Positions 34,054 to 42,485 of a DNA stretch of 64,000 bases are shown here, in pieces. The first letter of the stretch is position 1. Each line of letters opens with the position of its first letter. The stretch comes from Streptomyces rapamycinicus NRRL 5491 (lineage in GTDB: Bacteria > Actinomycetota > Actinomycetes > Streptomycetales > Streptomycetaceae), in NCBI RefSeq assembly GCF_024298965.1, contig NZ_CP085193.1, forward strand, positions 2,852,001-2,916,000. The letters run 5' to 3'. The notes below the pieces were generated by a model. The model searched no databases. It was not told the DNA's origin and saw only the letters and a list, made by a program, of their open reading frames with translations. The position numbers were made by a program, and so were the translations under genes.

Positions 34054-34890
34054 TCAGGCGCGGCGGATCACGATGTCGCCGAACGCGGTGCGGGCGCGGA
34101 TCTCGACCGTCTCCTCGGAGGTCTCGGGGCCCTCGGCCGGTCCGAGGGAGGTGTGCACGGTGCCGAACCGGGTGTGGACGTCGAGCCAGGCGGCGGTGGA
34201 CTCGCGGACGCCGACTTCGACATCGCCCGTGGCGGCCTGGAGCACGATCTGCCCGCGCACCGCCTCGTCGATCCGGATGCTGCCGTTGGCCGACTTGGCG
34301 TCCACTCCCGCATGGGCGACGCCGACGGAGATGAGCCCGTTGGAGGAGGTGGCCCGCAACTCGCCGGCGACCTCGCCGACGACGGTGTCCCCGTTGCCGT
34401 TCTTGACCGAGGCCGCGCCCGCGACCGTGCCTATCTCGACCCGGCCGGAGCCGACGACATCGGCCTCTCCCCTGGCGCGGGCCAGGCGGACATCGCCGTG
34501 CGAGCTCCTGAGATGGGCGGTCGCCGCCTCGTCGACCTGGATGTCGCCGACCGAGGTCTTGACCCGGCAGTCCCCGAGACGGCCCTCGCAGAGGAAGTCC
34601 GCCAGCGGGGAGGTGGCCTGGAGGTCCGAGCCCGCCGGGAGCTCGATGGTCACCTCGATCGAGCCGGGCTTGCCGAACAGGCCGCGCTTCTTGGGCCCCT
34701 TGACCATCAGGATGCCGCCCGAGCAGCTGACCTTGGTCTGCTCGGCGGCCCGGATGTCGGCCTCCTCGGCGGCGTCGTGCGGCCGGACCTCGACGACCGT
34801 GTCCAGGCGCTTTCCGGCGGCGATCCGGGCGGCGCCCATGTCGAATTCCAGGGTCACGGAGAGCGGTTCGGGTGTGTCGAAAGCAGGCAT
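34054..34890 (-). CDS. DUF4097-type beta-helical repeat protein
   Basis: 278 aa. A long series of short beta repeats (VDEAATAHLRSSHGDVRLARA, ASVKNGNGDTVVGEVAGE, VDAKSANGSIRIDEAVRG) is typical of DUF4097 adhesin-like proteins. No signal peptide or membrane segment is seen, so it appears cytoplasmic. In Streptomyces such genes often sit between an RHH/HicB-like gene and an ABC exporter, as here. Molecular role unknown. Confidence 0.8.
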   Translation of the reverse strand: MPAFDTPEPLSVTLEFDMGAARIAAGKRLDTVVEVRPHDAAEEADIRAAEQTKVSCSGGILMVKGPKKRGLFGKPGSIEVTIELPAGSDLQATSPLADFLCEGRLGDCRVKTSVGDIQVDEAATAHLRSSHGDVRLARARGEADVVGSGRVEIGTVAGAASVKNGNGDTVVGEVAGELRATSSNGLISVGVAHAGVDAKSANGSIRIDEAVRGQIVLQAATGDVEVGVRESTAAWLDVHTRFGTVHTSLGPAEGPETSEETVEIRARTAFGDIVIRRA

Positions 34891-34973
34891 GGCTGTCCCG
34901 TCCTCATGGCGGTGGTACGCGTTCCCGCTGGTCGCGCGGGTGAGATGGAATGTGGTGCGCTACTGCTGCGGAG

Positions 34974-35519
34974 TCAGCGGACCCAGCCCTTGTAGCTCTG
35001 CCGGCCCTTGGGGCGGCCATGAGCGGCCGCGGCCGGGCGGGCCCGCTCGGCGGGCTCGAGCGCGCCTGCGACGGCACGGACCAGCCAGGCGTTGACCGAG
35101 AGCCCCTCGGCTCCGGCGGCCTCCTCGACCCGGGTCTTGAGATGGCTGGGGAGGCGGAGGTTGATGCGCGCCGTGCCGCCCTCGTCGGCTTCGGCGGCGA
35201 CCGGCGGTATGGGTGCCTGGGCGGCACCACCCGGCAGCTCCTCCGGCTCCCCGGCCTCCTCGTACGCCACCGCGAGCGGCGGGGGTGTCACCACGAACTC
35301 GGGGTCGAGGCCGCGCAGCCGCACGTCGACCGAGCCCGGCGCGAGCTCACGGGTCACCTCGTCCATGGCGGCGGACAGGGCGTTGAGCAGGGTGAGCCGG
35401 ACGGCCGACTCCAGAGGTGTGGCGAGCCGCTCGGCCAGGGCGCGGGCTTCGTCGCCGCCCGCGTCCGCGGCCACCGCGAGCTCATGGCGGAGATTGTCGA
35501 CGTACCGGGTGAGGTCCAT
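34974..35519 (-). CDS. HicB-like ribbon-helix-helix DNA-binding protein
   Basis: 181 aa from ATG 35519. The N-terminal helical part (LTRYVDNLRHELAVAADAGG) and a Pro/Ala/Glu-rich linker precede a ribbon-helix-helix near residues 117-150 (RINLRLPSHLKTRVEEAA, then LSVNAWLVRAV). A basic tail (KGRQSYKGWVR) follows. RHH proteins bind DNA as dimers and usually repress their own operon. It is the first gene of an operon with the DUF4097 protein and the ABC exporter, and clustered palindromes lie at its start and upstream. No HicA toxin gene is present, so this is not a standard toxin-antitoxin pair. Confidence 0.78.
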   Translation of the reverse strand: MDLTRYVDNLRHELAVAADAGGDEARALAERLATPLESAVRLTLLNALSAAMDEVTRELAPGSVDVRLRGLDPEFVVTPPPLAVAYEEAGEPEELPGGAAQAPIPPVAAEADEGGTARINLRLPSHLKTRVEEAAGAEGLSVNAWLVRAVAGALEPAERARPAAAAHGRPKGRQSYKGWVR

Positions 35520-35656
35520 GGCGCCATCATGGCACACCTTTGGCACCACGTCGAGACTTCATGGCATCACACGCGCCATCGATGGCGCCATCATGGCCCC
35601 ACGCTTGACATACTCCCTGGTCATAGCCTCATCACGTGGCGCCAAGCAAGGCGCCA
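35518..35656. promoter_or_regulatory. Cluster of TGGCGCCA palindromes, probable operator of the RHH operon
   Basis: TGGCGCCA occurs at 35519-35526, 35583-35590 and 35637-35644, plus AGGCGCCA near 35650. The 16-mer ATGGCGCCATCATGGC is repeated at 35518-35533 and 35582-35597. GCGCCATCGATGGCGC at 35573-35588 is a perfect 16-bp palindrome. The first copy overlaps the RHH start codon. This density fits autorepression by the RHH product. Confidence 0.55.
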
Positions 35657-35663
35657 CACCATG

Positions 35664-35699
35664 CACCACGCCACGCACCACGCCATGCACCACGCCATG
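35664..35699. repeat. 12-bp tandem repeat
   Basis: CACCACGCCACG followed by two copies of CACCACGCCATG, 24 nt past the stop of the DUF2236 gene. Confidence 0.75.
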
Positions 35700-35723
35700 C
35701 GCCGCGCCGCGGAAGGCCGTTGG

Positions 35724-36584
35724 TCACGGCCGTCCGGCGCGGGCGCGGCGGCGGGCCTCGCGGGCGATGGGGAGATAGCGGAGCCGCTCGGGCAGCAGCG
35801 GGACCACCACCCGCGCGCCTCTCCCGAACCACCGCAGCCGCCGCTCCTGTCCCCGCGTCCACTCCAGCCCGATCGCCTCCCGCGCGTCCGGCGGCATCAG
35901 CCCGACGGTGAGGAACGCGCGGAAGCGGGTGAACAGCGGGCGCAGCAGCGGCCACGGCAGCCGGAGCGGCAGCGCGTCCGGCGCGGGCACGGCGGCGTCG
36001 GGCGCGGCCAGTTCACGGGCGACGACGGTGGGCTCCAGCCGTTCCCGCACCATCGCGCGGTAGTAGGGCCAGAACTCCTCGACGGATTCCGGCATCTCGC
36101 GCTCCTCGACGCCCAGCACCCGTCCGATCCGCAGCCATTCCCCGTACAGCTGTCGCTCCTCGGCCGCGGTGAAGGGGCGGGTGCCCAGATAGCGCTGGGC
36201 GCGCAGATAGACGGGATAGCCGGTGGCGTGCACCCACGCGTAGACGGGCGGGTCCAGCGCCCGGTAGAAGCGGCCGTGCGCGTCCACGCCCTGTATGGCC
36301 GCGTGGAGCCTGCGCAGCCGGTGGCCCTCCGCCTCGGCCTCGGCGCCGCCGTACACCCACAGCTGCACCGACCGCAGCGAGCGCTCCCCGCGTCCCCAGG
36401 GGTCGGTGCGGAAGACGGAGTGCTGGTCCACGCCCGCCCCGACGGCCGGATGCGCCACCTGCATGGTCATCGCGGCCGGCAGGGCGAGCACACTGCGCAG
36501 CTCCCCCGCCACGGCCCACAGGATGCCGCCCGCAGGGGGCGGATCGTGGCCTTCGGCGGTGTGGCGGGGGCTCTGCGTGCTCAT
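35724..36584 (-). CDS. MpaB/Lcp-type oxygenase family protein (DUF2236)
   Basis: 286 aa, mostly helical, no signal peptide. The conserved early segment MTMQVAHPAVGAGVDQHSVFRTDPWGRG, including the His of the AHPxVGxGV block, identifies DUF2236 (mpaB / rubber-oxygenase Lcp family). Several members bind heme b through this His. Further family blocks are WVHATGYPVYLRAQRYLG and EWLRIGRVLG. The natural substrate is unknown. Its start is 19 nt past the stop of the GH2 gene, so it may be cotranscribed with it. Confidence 0.8.
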   Translation of the reverse strand: MSTQSPRHTAEGHDPPPAGGILWAVAGELRSVLALPAAMTMQVAHPAVGAGVDQHSVFRTDPWGRGERSLRSVQLWVYGGAEAEAEGHRLRRLHAAIQGVDAHGRFYRALDPPVYAWVHATGYPVYLRAQRYLGTRPFTAAEERQLYGEWLRIGRVLGVEEREMPESVEEFWPYYRAMVRERLEPTVVARELAAPDAAVPAPDALPLRLPWPLLRPLFTRFRAFLTVGLMPPDAREAIGLEWTRGQERRLRWFGRGARVVVPLLPERLRYLPIAREARRRARAGRP

Positions 36585-36603
36585 GGGTCCATCGGTGGTG
36601 CGG

Positions 36604-39600
36604 TTACTTCCCTCCTGTTCCAGTGTGCGCGCTCGCGCCGCCGTCGAGCGGGCGCAGGGTGAGCGTGTAGTCGTACGCGCCGTCGGCCTTCACCCGGTAC
36701 TGGTCGCGCACCGGGTTGGGGGTGTCGCCCGCGCCGGTGACCGCGTGGTCGGCGTGCAGGGTGTTCCAGCCGTCGTTGCGCTTCAGGAAGTGCGGATAGG
36801 CGGCGCGGTCGAGTTCGTCGTACGCGCTGGCGCCCGCTTCCAGGTCGCCGGAGACCAGCAGTCCGGCGCCGCCGCGGTCGGTGAGGGACGCCCAGCGCAC
36901 ATCGTCGTGGTTGCCGTGGTCCTGGGGCTTCAGATACTCCACGTACTGGTCCTCGACCGAGGAGGACCAGACGCCCATGGGGGTGCCGTCCTTACGGTCG
37001 TTGAAGTTCTCCACCGGTCCGCGCCCGTACCAGCGGAAGGTGCCGTACCGCTCGGGGACCTTCAGCTTGAGGCCGATCCTGGGCAGATAGGGCAGGGTGC
37101 GGAAGTCGCCGCGCGCCTCGACCTGGTGCCGGATCCGGACCTGGCCCGCGCCGTCGACCCGGTAGGCCACGGTCTGGCCGAAGGACGCGCCGGTCACATC
37201 GGGCGCGGCGGCCGTGGAGCGGACGGTGACGGTGACCGTGCCGTCGTCGCCGGGGGTCACCTCGACCCCGTCGACGGTGGTGCGCAGCCGGTCGAGCCCC
37301 AGGGAGCGCCAGCGCTTGCCCTCGGCGGTGCCCCAGTCGGAGCGCTCGTTGCTGATCGGGGCGCGCCAGGCGTCCAGTTCGGGGCCGGAGCGGAGCAGTT
37401 CGCGGCCCGCCACGCGCATCGAGGTGAGCGTGCCCTCCTTCTTGCCGAAGGTGTAGCGGAAGCCCTCGCCGCTGACCCGTACGGCCTCGCCGCTCTCGAC
37501 GGCCTCGGCGGGGCCTTCGGCGGCCGGGGCGGGGGCCGGCCCGGGCACCTTGTCACCGCCGACCGCGAACTGGCCGAAGGAGACCACATGCCCGGCCTTG
37601 GCCCAGTCGGTGGAGTGCGCGGTGACGGCCCGTACGGTCAGATGGCGCTCATAGCCCCCGGGGTTGGCGGGCGGGGCCGGGAGCTGGACCGTGGCGCTCT
37701 CGCCGGGCCCGACATCCAGGGCACGGGTGCCGCTCGCGACGGTCCGCGCGCCCTCGGTCACCGTCCAGCGCAGCCGGAGGTCGTCGGTGCCGGTGAAGGC
37801 GCGCTCATTGGTGACCTTCACCTTGCCGGTGCGGGCGCCCTCGCCGCCCGGGTCGATGATGCGGATCGGCGCCTGCACCCAGGCCAGTTGGGCGGTCTCC
37901 GGCTCCGGGTCGCGGTCGGCGGTGACCAGCCCGTCCACACCGGATTCGTAGAGCCCGTAGGAGAGATAGCTGCCCTTACGGTTGAAGTCGTCGAAGTTCA
38001 GGGCGATCAGGGCGTCGCGCTCCGGGTCCTGGCCGGCGGCGAGCCGCTCCGCGCCGAGCGCCGTGTCATAGACCCGGACCTGGTCGATGGTGCCCTTGGC
38101 GGTCCGGCCGGTCCAGCCGTCCTCCATGGTGTCGTTGTTCCGGCCGACGCCGAGGTCGAAGCCGGTGTAGTCGATGTGCCCGCTCCACTCGGTCTTGGCG
38201 AGCTCCTTACCGTCGGCATAGAGGCGCAGCGCGCTGCCGTCGTAGGTGCCGGTGACCCGGTGCCAGGCGCCGGCCCAGCCGTCGGGCACGGGGGCGGTGA
38301 CGGTGCGGGGCTTGCCGCCGCTGGTGATGGTGAATTCGAGGGTGTCCTCGTCCTTCATCCGCAGGACGTACTGGTCGCCCTTGCTGACGATGGTGAAGTC
38401 CCCGGTCCAGGGCTCGGCCGGTTTGACGCGGGCGTCGAGGGTGACGGCGGTGCCGGTGAGGTCGAGCCTCGGATCGCGGTAGGTCTCGACGAAGTCGTCA
38501 AGACCGGACAGATACAGCGCCTTGCCCTTCCCTCCGTAGCCGTCGACCACCTTGGGCTTGCCGGACAGGGAGGCGGCGATGTCATGGCCGGAGGAGTCGG
38601 GGGTGGTGATCAGCGGACGGCGGATGTTCTGCTCGGCCCAGTCCCAGATGAAGCCGCCCTGGGCGCTGGGGTAGGCGCGCATCACCTCCCAGAACTCGCG
38701 GAAGTTGCCCAGGCTGTTGCCCATGGCGTGGGCGTATTCGCCCATCACGATGGGCTTGGTGAAGGTCTTGGCCTTGGTTTCCAGGGAGGCCGGGGTGGGA
38801 TAGCGGGGTCCGGCGATGTCCGCGTAGGGGGCGTCGCCGTCGGGGCTGTTGGACTGGTGGTAGAGCGGGCGGGTGGGCTCGTTCGCCCGGGTCCACTTCG
38901 CCATCGCGTAGTGCGCCTTGCCCAGCCCGGCCTCGTTCCCGGTGTCCCACATGATCACGCTGGGGTGGTTCTTGTCGCGCTCCACCATGCCCTGGTGGCG
39001 CTCGAGGAATGCCTTCTGCCATTCGGGGCGCTCGGCCAGGCAGTCGTCCGGGCAGTTCTCGTGGCTGTGGGTCTCGACCTCCATCTCGTCGTCGATCAGG
39101 ATGCCCTCGCGGTCGGCGAGCTCATAGAGGTACGGGTCCGAGGGGTAGTGCGAGGTGCGGATCGCATTGACGTTCAGCCGCTTCATCAGCCGGATGTCCT
39201 GCTCCATCCGGGCGCGGGTGGCATGGCGTCCGGTGGCCGGGTCGGTCTCGGCACGGTTGACGCCGCGGATCAGGATGCGTTTGCCGTTGAGCGTGAGCTG
39301 CTTGTCCTTGACCTCGATCTCACGGAATCCGACGCTCTGGCGAACGGTCTGGATCGCCTTGCCCTCCGGATCGCGGAGGGTGAGCACCAGCGCATAGAGG
39401 TTCGGCGTCTCGTCGGACCACTTGGCGGGGTTGGCGATCTGCCCCGTCAGCTCCGCCTTCCCGGCCTTCTCCTCGGCCGTCAGCCGCCGTACCTCACGCC
39501 CCTTGGGGTCGTAGAGCACCCCGGTGACCTGATGCGGTCCGCTCTTGTCGCTTCCGGTATGTGCGATGTCCACTTCGGTACGCAGGGTGGCGTCCCGGTA

Positions 39601-40401
39601 GGAGGCGTCGAGATCGGTGGTGACGTACGCGTCCTCCATGCGGGTCGTCGGCGTGGAGTACAGCGATACGGAGCGGAAGATGCCCGCGTAGCGCCACTGG
39701 TCGTAGTCCTCCAGATACGATCCCGCGCTCCAGCGGTGCGCCTGGACGGCGATCCGGTTGGTGGCGCCGGGCCGCAGATAGTCGGTCACATCGAACTCGG
39801 CGGGCACGTAGCCGCCCTGGTCGTAGCCGACGTAGTGGCCGTTGATCCACAGGAACCAGCCGGAGGTGACCCCGTCGAAGCGGATCACCTGCCGCCGCCC
39901 GTCCCAGTTCCGGGGCACCGTGATGTCCCGGATGTACGCCCCGGTCGGGTTGGTGTCACGGGGCACCTTGGGCGGGTCGTCGGGCGACATCTCGCTCTGG
40001 ACGTTGCGGAACACCGGATGGTCCAGGTCGTCGGTCTGCCAGGTGTGCGGGACCTGGACGCGCTGCCACGCCGACGCGTCGTAGCCGTCCTTCCAGAAGC
40101 CGCTCGGGGCGTCCTCCGGGCGGTCGGCCAGGGCGAACCGCCAGGATCCGTCCAGGCTGCGCTCCCACCGCGCGCGGTCGGGCCCGTCCGGCCGCAGCCG
40201 GGTGTGCGGGGGCTCCTGGCCCTCGCCGGTGCGCTCCGGATCCTCGAGGTAGGTGTGCACATCGGCGGGGAACTTGCCCGCGTCCGGCGACCTCCCCACG
40301 GCCGTGTCCGCGGCCGTGAGACCGAGGCCGACGGCGGTGGTCATGGCCAGTACCGCCCCGATCAATCGCCGTATTCGATACCTGCCGCGTTCCGAGCTCA
40401 A
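36604..40401 (-). CDS. Secreted GH2 beta-galactosidase with inserted LamG domain
   Basis: 1265 aa from a TTG codon at 40401 with GAGGTGGGG 5 nt upstream. Signal-like N-terminus IGAVLAMTTAVGLGLTAAD. Sugar-binding domain (about 85-250: SLDGSWRFALADRPED), Ig-like domain (about 255-350), TIM barrel (about 360-600) with acid/base Glu near 489 (DTGNEAGLG) and nucleophile Glu near 555 (VMGEYAHAMGN). A LamG/concanavalin-like domain (about 615-780) is inserted before the C-terminal LacZ small-chain-type domains (about 890-1250). Standard LacZ is about 1025 aa; the extra length is this insert. It likely degrades galactosidic polysaccharides outside the cell. It is divergent from a MerR regulator. Confidence 0.9.
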   Translation of the reverse strand: MSSERGRYRIRRLIGAVLAMTTAVGLGLTAADTAVGRSPDAGKFPADVHTYLEDPERTGEGQEPPHTRLRPDGPDRARWERSLDGSWRFALADRPEDAPSGFWKDGYDASAWQRVQVPHTWQTDDLDHPVFRNVQSEMSPDDPPKVPRDTNPTGAYIRDITVPRNWDGRRQVIRFDGVTSGWFLWINGHYVGYDQGGYVPAEFDVTDYLRPGATNRIAVQAHRWSAGSYLEDYDQWRYAGIFRSVSLYSTPTTRMEDAYVTTDLDASYRDATLRTEVDIAHTGSDKSGPHQVTGVLYDPKGREVRRLTAEEKAGKAELTGQIANPAKWSDETPNLYALVLTLRDPEGKAIQTVRQSVGFREIEVKDKQLTLNGKRILIRGVNRAETDPATGRHATRARMEQDIRLMKRLNVNAIRTSHYPSDPYLYELADREGILIDDEMEVETHSHENCPDDCLAERPEWQKAFLERHQGMVERDKNHPSVIMWDTGNEAGLGKAHYAMAKWTRANEPTRPLYHQSNSPDGDAPYADIAGPRYPTPASLETKAKTFTKPIVMGEYAHAMGNSLGNFREFWEVMRAYPSAQGGFIWDWAEQNIRRPLITTPDSSGHDIAASLSGKPKVVDGYGGKGKALYLSGLDDFVETYRDPRLDLTGTAVTLDARVKPAEPWTGDFTIVSKGDQYVLRMKDEDTLEFTITSGGKPRTVTAPVPDGWAGAWHRVTGTYDGSALRLYADGKELAKTEWSGHIDYTGFDLGVGRNNDTMEDGWTGRTAKGTIDQVRVYDTALGAERLAAGQDPERDALIALNFDDFNRKGSYLSYGLYESGVDGLVTADRDPEPETAQLAWVQAPIRIIDPGGEGARTGKVKVTNERAFTGTDDLRLRWTVTEGARTVASGTRALDVGPGESATVQLPAPPANPGGYERHLTVRAVTAHSTDWAKAGHVVSFGQFAVGGDKVPGPAPAPAAEGPAEAVESGEAVRVSGEGFRYTFGKKEGTLTSMRVAGRELLRSGPELDAWRAPISNERSDWGTAEGKRWRSLGLDRLRTTVDGVEVTPGDDGTVTVTVRSTAAAPDVTGASFGQTVAYRVDGAGQVRIRHQVEARGDFRTLPYLPRIGLKLKVPERYGTFRWYGRGPVENFNDRKDGTPMGVWSSSVEDQYVEYLKPQDHGNHDDVRWASLTDRGGAGLLVSGDLEAGASAYDELDRAAYPHFLKRNDGWNTLHADHAVTGAGDTPNPVRDQYRVKADGAYDYTLTLRPLDGGASAHTGTGGK

Positions 40402-40617
40402 TCCGACCCCACCTCACAGATTCGGAAGAAAACCAACACAGCTGAACGGCGTCGCACGCTATTCATCGGTAAAGAGAGCGTCAACAGGTCCTACCGATCC
40501 GGGTGTTCACCGGGTGGCGGTGGGAGGTTTCACAGCGATGATGCGACAGCAATACTGCTGAACCCGATCGGGCAGCAGCACAGCGGAGCAGGACGACGCG
40601 GAAGCGAGGCACGACCG

Positions 40618-41361
40618 ATGACCACCCCCGGCACCGAGGAACCCACCCTCACCGTCGACGAGCTGGCGGCCCGCGCCGGGGTGACCGTGCGCACCGTGCG
40701 CTTCTACAGCACCCGCGGGCTGCTGCCGCCGCCCGCGATCGGCCCGCGCCGGGTCGGCCACTACGGCGCCGAGCACCTCTCCCGGCTCGCGCTGATCGAA
40801 CAGTTGCAGCGCCACGGCATGACCCTGTCCGCCATCGAGCGCTATCTGAGCCAATTGCCACCGGATCTGAGCGAGAACGAGCTGGCGATCCACCGCGCCC
40901 TGGTCGCCTCCTGGGGCCCGGACGCCCCCGAGGAGGCGACCCGCGAGCAGTTGGACCGGCGGGCCGGGCGGGCGCTCACCGAGGAGGACGTCGACCGGCT
41001 GGCCGCACTGGACGCGCTGGAGCGCACCGATGACCCGGATCGGTTCCGGATCGACCCCAGGGCGCTCCATCTGGGGCTGCGGCTGCTGGAGGTGCCGATC
41101 GAGCTGGAGACGATACGCACCGCCCACGCGGTCGTCCTGGAACACACCCGCTCCGCCGCGCGCGAGCTCAGCCGGCTGTTCCGGGACGAGGTGTGGGGGC
41201 CCGAGCGCGATCACGAGTCCGGGAGCGGACCCGAGCGGATGCAGGCGAAGAAGTCACTGTCGGCCCATATGCAGCCGCTGGTGGTGGAGGCGCTGGTGAT
41301 CGCGTTCCAGCGGTCGATGAAGCAGGAGCTGCGGGCCTGGTACGGGCAGGACGCGGACTGA
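40618..41361 (+). CDS. MerR-family transcriptional regulator
   Basis: 247 aa from ATG 40618 with GCGAGG upstream. N-terminal winged HTH (LTVDELAARAGVTVRTVRFYSTRGLLPPPA) and coiled-coil start (LIEQLQRHGMTLSAIERYL). The C-terminal domain has no Cys metal site, so it is not a metal sensor of the CueR/MerR type. It is divergent from the beta-galactosidase gene across 216 nt and may control it, although MerR proteins more often control stress or metabolic genes. Confidence 0.87.
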   Translation: MTTPGTEEPTLTVDELAARAGVTVRTVRFYSTRGLLPPPAIGPRRVGHYGAEHLSRLALIEQLQRHGMTLSAIERYLSQLPPDLSENELAIHRALVASWGPDAPEEATREQLDRRAGRALTEEDVDRLAALDALERTDDPDRFRIDPRALHLGLRLLEVPIELETIRTAHAVVLEHTRSAARELSRLFRDEVWGPERDHESGSGPERMQAKKSLSAHMQPLVVEALVIAFQRSMKQELRAWYGQDAD

Positions 41362-41403
41362 GCGGGCCCGGGGCGGTGAGGCGGCCGCCCCGGGGAAACG
41401 GCT

Positions 41404-41513
41404 GGTCGGCGGAGGCCGGTGAACTGTGCGGCGGCCGCCGGTAAGTGGTTGCCGACCGCCGGTGAGCGGGTCAGCGGCCGCCGATGAATCGGTCAGCGGC
41501 CGCCGATGAGCGT
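41404..41513. repeat. 22-bp tandem repeat overlapping the hydrolase stop codon
   Basis: Five units begin at 41404, 41426, 41448, 41470 and 41492. The last two share GGTCAGCGGCCGCCGATGA exactly (41469-41487 and 41491-41509); the others are degraded. The final unit carries the TGA of the minus-strand hydrolase, so the array copies that gene's last codons. Confidence 0.8.
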
Positions 41514-42386
41514 GGCGGCGAGCTCCTCGGGGCGGGCGGCGAACGGCGAGTGGCTGCCCGGCAGCGGCCGCACGGTGAACGGCCGGTCCGGCATCGCCGC
41601 GTCGGCCTCCGCGATCATCAGATCCTGCATCGCGGGGGTGCACGCCCAGTCCTCGGCGCACCGGATGAACGTACGCGGTATCCGGCCCCACCGCTCCCGG
41701 GTCAGGGTGATCGGGGTGGTCGGCACCGCGAAGGGCAGATCCGGGCTCAGGGCCTGGTACCAGCGGGCGAAGGACCCGGCGGGAACGTCGTCGTAGAAGG
41801 CCAGCCGCAGCTCCTCCACATACGCCGGATCGGCGGAGCGCGGATTGATCCGGAACGCGCCGATGGCCTCCGGGTCGCCCAGCATCAGCCCCTGCCCCCG
41901 CGCGGTCGCGGTCTGCTCGGGGGACGTCAGATAGTCGGCGAAGCGCGGGCGCCCGGCGGGGACGAAGGACGACAGATGGATCAGCTCGTCGACGAGGTCG
42001 GGCGCCCGCTCCGCGGCCAGGGACGCGGGGGCGCCACCGGCACTGTGCGAGACCAGGGCGACCTTCGGATACCGGCGGACCGACCGCAGCGCGGCGACGA
42101 CGGCCTCCGCGCACTCCTCCAGGGTCACCCCGGCCAGCGCCGACTTCTCGGTCGCCAGACCCGGCTGGCCGGGGAGGAGGAGGCCCGAGGGCAGCTGGGC
42201 CTCGAAGCCGTGCCCCGGCAGATCGACGGCGAGGCTCGCCGCGCCGAGCCGGGCCAGGGCGCGCTGGGTGGACGCCCACTGCCAGGAGGCGTGCCAGGCG
42301 CCGTGGACCAGCACGAACACGGTGCCGGACGGAACCGGGCCGGGGTCGGAATCGGTGAGAGGGGTTCTGGGGCTCGTGGCGCTCAT
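41493..42386 (-). CDS. Alpha/beta-hydrolase (EstC/salicylate-esterase-like)
   Basis: 297 aa from ATG 42386. Oxyanion start VFVLVHGAWHASWQW, nucleophile Ser in SHSAGG, acid region near EDWACTPA, and the catalytic His in PGSHSPFAARPEEL. This HGAWH family includes plant methyl-ester hydrolases and bacterial EstC. No signal peptide. It is divergent from the LysR gene (100 nt between starts), a layout in which the LysR protein usually controls the hydrolase. Substrate unknown. Confidence 0.87.
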   Translation of the reverse strand: MSATSPRTPLTDSDPGPVPSGTVFVLVHGAWHASWQWASTQRALARLGAASLAVDLPGHGFEAQLPSGLLLPGQPGLATEKSALAGVTLEECAEAVVAALRSVRRYPKVALVSHSAGGAPASLAAERAPDLVDELIHLSSFVPAGRPRFADYLTSPEQTATARGQGLMLGDPEAIGAFRINPRSADPAYVEELRLAFYDDVPAGSFARWYQALSPDLPFAVPTTPITLTRERWGRIPRTFIRCAEDWACTPAMQDLMIAEADAAMPDRPFTVRPLPGSHSPFAARPEELAATLIGGR

Positions 42387-42485
42387 GGGCACAGTCCACC
42401 GGCACGGCCAGGCGTTATCCACCCCCATATCTGACAACCCCGCCGCCGATATCTTCTGAATATCGACTCGACTATCCTCGGCCTG

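Noticed and set aside
34974..35519. HicAB toxin-antitoxin system
   Set aside because: No HicA-like toxin gene lies next to the RHH gene; the neighbours are DUF4097 and ABC genes.
35605..35610. TTGACA as a -35 promoter box
   Set aside because: No -10 box at the right distance and no plus-strand gene downstream within reach.
36295..41361. 1688-codon open frame on the plus strand, opposite the beta-galactosidase
   Set aside because: It is a GC-skew shadow of the GH2 gene on the other strand; only its last part (the MerR gene from 40618) is real.
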